From: Ichthyophonus hoferi
Taxonomy: Eukaryota > Opisthokonta > Ichthyosporea > Ichthyophonida > Ichthyophonidae
Direction: 5' to 3'
NCBI GenBank assembly: GCA_002751075.1
Contig: NAOQ01000013.1
Coordinates: forward strand, 1,585-43,720
DNA length: 42,136 nucleotides
Shown: one piece after another, positions 33,688 through 42,136 of the stretch
Layout of the letters: every line of letters starts with the position of its first letter
Position numbering within the stretch: position 1 is the stretch's first letter
Notes under the pieces: generated by a model
What the model was told of the DNA's origin: nothing
What the model saw: the letters and a program-made list of their open reading frames with translations, nothing else
Database searches by the model: none
Position numbers and translations under genes: made by a program

Positions 33688-36598
33688 CTATTCCCCCTCC
33701 TCCTCCTCCTCCTCATCATCATCATCACTTGACACCACTTGGTTGAGTTCACGCAGTCTTTGTTTTAGTACCTGTATTAAAAGCATGAAATAATTAGTGC
33801 TTAGTAAAATCATATATATATATATTAGTAAGGCTATTAAATATTGTTAGTTAGAGAAAGCATAATAGTAAAAGTATAAGGAGTAACATAAGCTGAAAGA
33901 ATCACTATAATAGAATCAAACACAGCAAGAATTGTATTATTAACAAAGGAAACAATGACAATAAATAAATAAATAAATATACTACCAATACATTCACTGT
34001 CTCAGAAATTACAAGTAGTAATAGTAAGGATACAAATCTTGTCATATCATTCAAGAGAAAGGGAAATAAAGATGCTTACAAACCAAAGACCATATAAAAA
34101 AAAAAAGAAAAAAAAAGAGAAAAATTATTTCGTTTTATCTCTCTTATTCACTGTAACTACCACACATTCATACCCTCACATATCAGCAGGCTCAACTGTA
34201 GATACGGGCATAAATACAAGCGAGCACCTAAACACAATTCTGTATATATGGATATTCCCCCACCAGTCTAAACATTTGTCTTTATGAATAGATAGGTCTC
34301 CCTCTCCCACCTTCCCTATTCACATACCTTCCTAGCTGTGTCTTGCTCGGCTAAAAGCACTAACAAATCGTCCTGTTCAGACTGTAGTTGCAAAAGATTG
34401 GCTTGCATATTTTCCAACTGAGCCTGTAGAGGATTTGTTTAGACGTATGCATAGAGCTAGTATATAAAATACAGACTGAAGTAATACATACTCTACTACG
34501 TAAGTAGATATATTGTTTCGTAATTGTAACATTGTTGGCTCATTGGTAAAGAAGCATCGGCAGATTCATATGATAGGTAGCTTTTACTATCAGTACAAGC
34601 ATATAGCCAATAGCATTGGTTTATTCTAACCAGGAAGGTAACACTAATGTAGTCCACCCAGAGATTAGTCTAAATGAGATTATAATTTTCTAATGGCATC
34701 CCCAATTTAATGGAGATATTACATATGTATTTAATACATAAAGGTCTATGGATCGCTCCCTTTATAAAGATTGGTAACCCTATGCTGGATGGGTTTAAGG
34801 GAGAGTTTCTTGTTAAACAGGCGACATTTATGATAAATGGTTAGACTATTTCACTTATAATGCTTCATCAATAAGCATTAATGTTATATAAACTTATTAA
34901 CATCTATCCAGCCTGTGATATGGAAGACGTTGGATGTTGTAGCAATAAAGAACAAAACACAAGGAGGAAAAGCTTCGACTAAGAGATATAAACCAAAAGT
35001 AAATAGTAAACCAAGACAGGCTCAGGAATCACACCTTTAAGGCGGTCCGCTCGGCCTTTAGACTCTTTAGATCAGGTTGTGATTGGGGAATGGCTGGAGG
35101 GGCACTCTGTTGTAATTGAGAGTTAGTTATTGGATATGGACAACCATAACTCTCATTGGATTATATGGTATGATCTTTGTAAGAATCTTGTCCGAAACCA
35201 ATCAAGTGCATGGATATATAAAGCCAGGATTTGCGGAAATAAACCGTGCATGTATTAAATTTGCAAACGTGATACCAACGACCACATGGCACTCCCATTA
35301 ACTGTGATTATATTTAATTGCATACTTAATTATACATTCAATCACATATCCATCCATACTATATAGAAAAGGTTGGCGGAAGCAAGGCATAATAAAAAGA
35401 AAAAAGAAAGTTTAAAACCACACAGGGATCATAGGGAAGTATACACATAAACAAATGACGTAAAAATAGCAAATTGGTTTACCACAATATAATAACTGGC
35501 AGTAGGCCTTATAACATACACGAATGTAAATGTATATGTGCATATGTATATATGTGCATGTGTGAGTAAATATACGCGCATAAATACGTATGCATGCATA
35601 TAGACAACATGCACCGTTCAATATCAAGCAAGCCATTACATTCACACGATATCATATTCCTTTCCGGTCCCTCTCCTCCTTCCCTCTTTCTAACAGCCTT
35701 ACCTGCATATCCACAATCTGCTTCCTTAGTTTCCTTAACTCCTCGTCCTGCTCTCGTATCAATTTCTATATGCAACATCACACATATTAGCTTCATATCA
35801 TATGTGTATACCCTCGGTGTGGGTCTATGTCAAACAAGAATAGACGTAAGAGAGAGATAGATAAATACATCAACAAAAAAATATAATATGGGGGTAGTAT
35901 TATATACAGAGAAAAACAGTGTTCGGAAAAAAAAATATCTAAAGGAGAGGAAAAAAATAGATATACATACATCAACACAAGATTATGCCCTACCTTATAT
36001 TCTATTACTTGTGTCTCGGGGTCAACAGGGGCCTGTTCCAAAGGTGTATTACTTGTCAAGAGGGCCTCCTGTGACAGAGTATATATATATATATGTGTAT
36101 ATAGCAGGAGAGAAAGTATGGTCGGGTTAATAGATGCACAACGATAGATAAGGAAATAGTTAATGATAAAGTCATAAATAGTAATGGTGGAAGGGAAAGA
36201 AGAGGGATAATAGAAAAAGCAAAAGTATATATGTCGCTTTGGCGAAGTAAAACTACATAAATATTGAAAGAGAGGTAGAGACGGAGAGTGAAAGAGAAAG
36301 ATAAAGAAATAATTAAAAATAAAAGTTTGTAGTCTAACTATGCATCTATATTCATGTATATATATATATATATATATATGCAATTAAGTATCTATATTTT
36401 AATATATATGTAGGAACGTCCACATACATCCATATACACATGCATTAGAGTGTGCACGTATATCTGCCCAACCCTGCAGGCGGTACACAATGACCCCTAT
36501 GCAATCACCTGTTGGGGCATGGTGACAGTGGCCATGATATCATCCCTGGCTCTTCGGGCTAGTACGGTAAAGGGCCTATCTAGGTATACTTCGTCCGC
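33688..36598 (-). CDS. USO1: USO1 segment: linker, short coiled coil and acidic tail (6 exons)
   Basis: Exons in transcript order: 36509-36598, 35994-36068, 35703-35765, 35035-35106, 34328-34423, 33688-33771, all in phase 0, coding 159 residues. ADEVYLDRPFTVLARRARDD is the end of the head; EYKKLIREQDEELRKLRKQI and ERTALKAQLENMQANLLQLQ are coiled-coil heptads; SEQDDLLVLLAEQDTARK leads into VLKQRLRELNQVV and the acidic end, which in p115 binds golgins. Between the two conserved coil anchors this protein has about 45 residues, where I recall about 200 in the human protein. Because every exon here is phase 0, a skipped exon would leave no frame trace, but I found no extra coil-like minus-strand frame in the introns at 35107-35702 or 34424-35034. 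The acceptor before 36598 (GTAGAAAG) is pyrimidine-poor. Confidence 0.88.
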
Positions 36599-39500
36599 CT
36601 TTCTACCCACCGCCTAGCCCCTCATGCATGTCAACACAGTTTACAATGAACTTCGTATAAGTGCATACATAGCAACCTCGCCGTAAGCTTATACATGTAT
36701 CGGGTACCAAGTGTGATAGACGAATGCTATCACAGAATTACAAGATGATAAAGTAGGATTCGATATGTATATATTTAAATGTGTGTATGACTGGGGTACT
36801 GGGAGATATTTGACAGCGTAGAACAGTTTAAACATGGGTAACTATTTATACGGCTAGTACCTATTCTTAGTATGCATTAATATATATATATATATTATAA
36901 AGAATTATATTATTGTGTCTCTTATTGATTTATCTACTCAGTCAACCTATAAAATCAATGCAATTCTATGCACGAACCACATAACAGCTATAAAAATGAT
37001 GACCTGCAAATTTTAAAAGTAATTGTAAACCAATCATATTAAAGAAATAAAGCCATGGTAATATATAAATATAAATAGTATAATTACATACCAAGGAAAT
37101 TTGCTGGGCCCGTACAAACGTTTCATGTGATAGGAAGTGGTTAATATTATCCACAAATCGATCGGTACCTATGACGTGATGTATGACGTGTAACAAGGAT
37201 GCACGGGTATGTTGTTTACTACGGCCATCTGTCCATTGCATGCAGATTCCTAGTAACTGTAAAGCCATATCCCATAGATCAGGTTATATGCATACGTGAA
37301 GCATGGGGAAAAGGAGGGTAGGTGGAGGGAACAGGGAGGGAAGGAAAAGAAAATTAAATTAAACAGATAGATAGGCCAGTTTGTGTATAGATAGGGAATA
37401 ATAGTTTACAACAGAGTTGCCTCCATCAATAGAAAATAGATTACTTGTGCAAGCCAAGTAAATATATTTGCCACCTATAGATATACATATAGATATATAT
37501 CATGGTGCAATCATGTGATGCCATACATACTAATGCAGCAAGACCAGGTATGATAGCAAGTGGGCCAGGAACAGGCTGTAGTTGAGCTTGCTGTATTAAG
37601 AAGGTAAGAGTATCCTCATTGGCTAAATAAGCACCAATAGCAGGTGGGTACTCCATGCACAAGGTGCTAAGAAGTACTAGGTCAGCACACCATATTCTCG
37701 CCTGCAATATTGTATGAAGGAAGGATGAGAGAGAGAGAATGCGTGCAGGGGTGTATATGGTTAGTATAGATATTATTATAAATGTACATATATGTATGTA
37801 TGTATGTATATATGTATGTATGTATGTATGTGAGTTTAGTACTGTGTATATATATACGTGTGTCCAAGTGTGCCTTTACCTGCTGTACACCACAACATCC
37901 AAAGGCCGTAATCACGGTGTCAAGTAAAAGAACAGGGCCGTGATCAGAGTGGATCTGATTGGAGAGGGGTGTGAGGGCGATATTTAACTGGCGATATATA
38001 TCCAATAGAAAATAGGCAAAGCAGATAGAGGCATATATATATATAGGTGTAGTAAATATATGTACAGATTAATAGAAAAAAAGGAGAGAAAATGAGAATT
38101 TGTGATAGAAATAAGAATTTAATACACGGTAAGATATAGAAATATTATGTAGGACACTACATAATTCCATGAGGTTAACAATCAGATGGGTTAACAGAAG
38201 AGAAAGGGGCTTTATGTATGTGTTTGTTTGTATAGATAGCAGTTGAATATATAGATATATATATTTCCCTCTTGTTATTAAAATGATCTTATCTGACTAT
38301 ATATGCATATCATAGAGGCACACAGTAAGAGATGTGTCTCTCTCTATCCATAATCCAATCTATTGGAGAGTGCACGGACTCACAGTATACACACCTGGGT
38401 AGTCAATAAGGCATCCTTAGCCTTCGGATTTCCTCGTATCTGATTGGCAATTGTCAAGCAGGCGAACCAATGACTAATCGCATCAGATGTGTCTTGAAGA
38501 GCGGCCAGAAGCTATTTAACATTTAACATGGCTATTAGCTAAGCAGTAGGGAGAAATAGGTATACTGACAGATTGTATAGGACATCCACGCATAGATCTA
38601 TATATGTACCACCATATAATCTATAAGCACGCCTATGTTTTTACATGTCTGTTGTGTTATATATGTATATATATATATATATACTTTCATACTCCAATCA
38701 TATGTCATGCAAGCCGACTAATAATGATGGGTACACGTGTATACCAGCCAATGAGAAATCGGGTACCTGTGCCCCAGCAGCCAATGGGGTGTCTGTAGCT
38801 TGCATCAGATTGGCGTTAGGTGGTTGGTTAAGAGTAGATACCATGAACTGTTGTGCATCAGGATTCTGTACAGGTAGGAGGCAAGGTGAGTAGTGTTCAC
38901 GTAGAAGTGTATAGAAATTGTTGTCTGGTTATCGGTAGATAATAATATATAGAAAGTAATGCCTGGTTATAGCTAGATTAATAATATATCTCAATAAAAG
39001 TGTGTGGTAGGGCCATGTGTATGCATAGAAATATATAACACGACACATTGTTTTCATAATAATAATCCTTAGCAATAAACAACAAACCTTATTCCCTAAG
39101 GCCTCCAGGCAATATAAACTAGCACAGCGATAGTCGAAGGGGTTGCTGTCAGGGCATAGTAAGATTTAGCGCCTGATAGTGTATGTTATGATTGGATAGG
39201 TCGCTAAATAAGGTTTGTAATTGGCTACGCCATCGTCTTGTCTCCATACATCCTAAACTTACCAAGCATGACAATAACCCTATGTTATCACTCCGTTATT
39301 AGGATGAAAAGAAGAATGGCTATACATTGCTAGTAGCCTCCCTTCTACATTTACATATAATAATTTTATGTACACGCATACCCTAAATATACAAGCATAT
39401 ATTACATACATACATATATACATACACATACCGATATGCCAACATATTTATGACCATAGCCACTAAGACTGGCCTAGGTCTGGCCCCATCCAGTCCAGTC

Positions 39501-41794
39501 ATTCCCATAAACACTGCCTGGCTGGTAGGGCAACCACTGATGGCCTCTGAACATGCTATACGTATCCATACACGTATCTGATAAAGGGTAAAGAGATGGT
39601 GAAAGGTGAGATAGTACTAGATTGTGTGTGCCAAAAAAAAGAAAAAGAAAGTAAGTGAATTAAAAAAACCGTGAATATAATAGTTTTCCGTATGGGTGAG
39701 TAGGACAGCAGTATGAACTTTCACAACAGAGGCTATCAAGTCACAAGGATCAAGAAGGAGATATAGAACAAAGAGCAAAGCATACCTTGGGTGGTAGTTT
39801 CGTGTCGTTAAGAGTAGTTTTAAGTAAGGCATCGAGTGTACCTTGTTTTAATAAAGCCATTTGATTGGCCAAAGTGCTTGGACTTCCCGGCACCACTAAT
39901 GTACGTACTAGTTCTAATAACATAAGGAGATTGGTGCACTTCTGGTCACTCCATGACTGTGATTAGGGTGTAATATAATTGGATGGGGTAGAAATTAACA
40001 ACGATTGAATTAGTCAGTGGTAATAAATGAAGAGGATGGGAACATAAGAACTGGATATCATTGAATGAGTCAGAACCAACTAAAGAAGAGAACTGGAAAG
40101 TAAAATAATCTATATAAAACTAGCGTAATATGTGATGGGGTGTTACTATAACACTATAACAAGACTCACTGATTAGTAAATTACAACCTTCAACCAATGC
40201 ATAAAAATGCGTAAAACCCCCATTGTACATAGATATACATATAAACGCACTGATAGACACGCAAGACCCTGGTACATAATAAATGTACATATACCCACTT
40301 CTGGGCCATCGATCGGGGTGTCTTCTTGGCCAGGAATGGTTAACTGTGGCATTGGTTTCACTGGAGTACCCAAGATAAAAGGTATAAGTCGTTTAATGCC
40401 ACTAGTTTCACTGAGAAAGGCAGATGGTTAGTATAATAGGGATGTGTATAGTATAGTATGAGTGTTAAGAGGGGGGTATATGGAGATAGGTATATATATA
40501 TTTCTCATGGGTGATATCATCCACGTAATAAAGGTGTTCATAAGGCGGTATGATCATAAGTAATGGCATTTATATAGACAAATATTTACCACATCCACAG
40601 GTAGTAATAGGTATGACTAATACAGGGGTGTCTAAAGTCATCATTGAAATCTCAGTAAAATAATCATTTTCAAAATAAATATAACCATTTTCCACAATAC
40701 ATATATAAAAATAACTACCAATACACGGAGTTAGGTAAAGAAATAGAACATACCGGAAGAAATTCTGATTAGATATATTCCGATTTAATAAATTGTGAAT
40801 AAGATGTAGACAGTCTTGTACGACAATTCCCCCTTCACTGTTGCCTTCATCGTGGGCAATATCAAGGAGCCTATCAAAAGCATTCTCAAAGGCTACCAGC
40901 TGTATGATTCGATGACATGTGGGTTAGGAACAGAGAAGGAGGGCGATTATGTGCTTATGGCTAAAGTGGTTTGGTTGGAGGGGATGTATATGTATGTAGG
41001 AATGTATGAATGTATGTATGTACGTATTTATATATGTTTCTTCAAATTTTAGTATAGAACCCTCCATATATATATATAACAAGATATTCATACTGTAGCA
41101 AATTATCCTTTCAAACTATGATAAGTCTACCTTTTGCACAGCCGCGTTGGAGTCAGTCAATTGGACCAAGAGGAGTAGGGCCTCATTTCTAATAATTTCA
41201 CTGTAAAGTCACACAGTAACTTAGATGCAACCTCAATGATATCTAGTCAATTAGAATTACTATCATATATTAACGCATAACTTCTGATTGATCGATATTA
41301 ATATGTGTAGGTAGAACTACATAATCTTATGATGACACAAGAAATAGAGAAGGAAGAGGGAATAATAAGAATTGGATTCTAATAAATGGATAATAAAAAA
41401 TATAACATAATAAGTATGTACACAATACTACTGAATACCACACCATAGAATATAATATACATAATTTTAAGTCATAAAATTTCATGTCATAGACTACAAT
41501 ATAATACACTATAATGTAATGTGATACAATACAGGTTACTATAATATTTATGTATATATAATATGGAAAACAAAAATTTAAAGAGAAAAATGAAGGTGAA
41601 ATTAGACACTAAGGAATACATGTGACACGATTTGTTGTATTATATACCATTCAGTAGGCATTTTTAAATAGCCATTTAAATATAAATGACCCCGACCTCT
41701 CCCCTATTCCATTGGGTATAGGTCATTATCCTTACCGGCTATCATCCAATAGGTCCATCAGACGGCATACCCCTCTTGGATCAGCTAATACGCA
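33688..41794 (-). CDS. USO1: USO1/p115 general vesicular transport factor, 5' end outside window
   Basis: A Golgi membrane tether that bridges COPI/COPII vesicles to acceptor membranes through golgins, Rab1 and SNAREs. Eighteen coding exons join in phase to 633 residues plus TAG; the gene runs right to left. Family matches from memory: GVCRLMDLL in the first exon here, LVAFENAFDRLLDIAHDEGN and GGIVVQDC in the third, NPFDYRCASLYCLEAL in the seventh, KLIREQDEELRKLRKQ in the tail, and EQDDLLVLLAEQD next to the C-terminus, which ends in an all-acidic DDDDEEEEEEGE. Human p115 is about 960 residues. The armadillo head is of normal spacing where visible but the coiled-coil tail is far shorter. The N-terminal armadillo repeats lie beyond the right edge; 41795-42136 appears to be intron. 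Confidence 0.93.
37092..41794 (-). CDS. USO1: USO1 segment: armadillo-repeat head (12 exons)
   Basis: Exons in transcript order: 41736-41794, 41131-41200, 40754-40899, 40299-40410, 39786-39956, 39432-39577, 39088-39145, 38767-38865, 38395-38511, 37880-37987, 37531-37701, 37092-37256, coding 474 residues. Helical leucine-rich repeats such as EIIRNEALLLLVQLTDSNAA and CTNLLMLLELVRTLVV fit the armadillo globular head that mediates homodimerisation and vesicle binding. RPRPVLVAMVINMLAYR leading into NPFDYRCASLYC corresponds to the conserved block before the Uso1 head C-terminal region. All introns are GT-AG; several donors are GTATG. Confidence 0.92.
37791..37831. repeat. (TATG)n microsatellite in USO1 intron
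   Basis: A TATG/TGTA run with one TATA interruption, in the intron between exons 37880-37987 and 37531-37701. Confidence 0.85.
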
Positions 41795-42136
41795 CTGTCA
41801 CCATACCTACAATCAGGTACTAGTCTGACTACTATGATACAATCCTGCTCCAACCACTCTTTAAATCTCATTCTCTACCACAGAAAAGATATGCACATAT
41901 AATAATATGATGCCTAAAAAAATTATATTAAGTGGAGATTATATTTACAGAGTAGTGGTGATATAGAATGCATGTATTGTAGTTATTATATTTGTATGTT
42001 TTTCGATAAAGCATTTCAAAAACATGACACCTGACTAACATATTACTTCTTATATGGACCTACTCATGAATTTACTGTATAGTTATTATAGATGTACTTA
42101 TACAAAACATGCATTCGCACACAAATATATATATAT
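41795..42136 (-). other. USO1 intron running off the right edge
   Basis: Upstream of the exon whose acceptor (GTGACAG) is at 41795. No minus-strand frame resembling the preceding p115 block is present, so the next exon must lie beyond the window. Confidence 0.6.

Noticed and set aside
35412-36383. Overlapping open frames of 77 to 196 codons on both strands
   Set aside because: Composition is low-complexity (TATA/CACA runs) and they overlay USO1 introns and exons in wrong frames.

Overview
The window is eukaryotic nuclear DNA: AT-rich, with genes split into many small exons by GT-AG introns of about 100 to 700 bases and long AT-rich intergenic stretches. Gene content (a cleavage/polyadenylation factor, a class I myosin, a p115-type Golgi tether) fits an opisthokont. 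The myosin motor has a fungal/amoeboid-style TEDS loop and its tail resembles animal short-tailed myosin I. My best guess is a unicellular holozoan or an early-branching animal; the sequence alone does not fix the species.

Layout. (1) 121-2848, plus strand: the last seven coding exons of CPSF1 (CPSF160), continuing in from the left, with AATAAA at 3008. (2) 2849-7180: AT-rich intergenic DNA. (3) 7181-20927, plus strand: a complete class I myosin with a TATA box, a 5'UTR intron ending at the ATG, and 35 coding exons that join in phase to 1207 codons. The first two coding exons add about 193 proline-rich residues in front of the motor; the protein ends after an IQ-like neck and a TH1 tail, with no C-terminal SH3. 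(4) 20928-26968: repeat-rich DNA holding a broken gag-like retroelement fossil, partly duplicated head to head, and an LTR-like repeat. (5) 26969-28044, plus strand: an unrecognised two-exon gene of 253 codons, AATAAA at 28187. (6) 28045-33687: AT-rich DNA with a 307-base assembly gap flanked by near-identical 276-base copies and two more copies of the LTR-like repeat. (7) 33688-41794, minus strand: 18 coding exons of USO1/p115 (armadillo head, a much shortened coiled coil, acidic C-terminus); the 5' end lies beyond the right edge.

The genes are unrelated housekeeping and cytoskeletal/trafficking functions, with no sign of an operon or cluster. The observations most worth following are the N-terminal proline-rich extension of the myosin, the recurrent GATTGG/CCAAT words near its splice sites, the unrecognised spliced gene, and the short p115 coiled coil.
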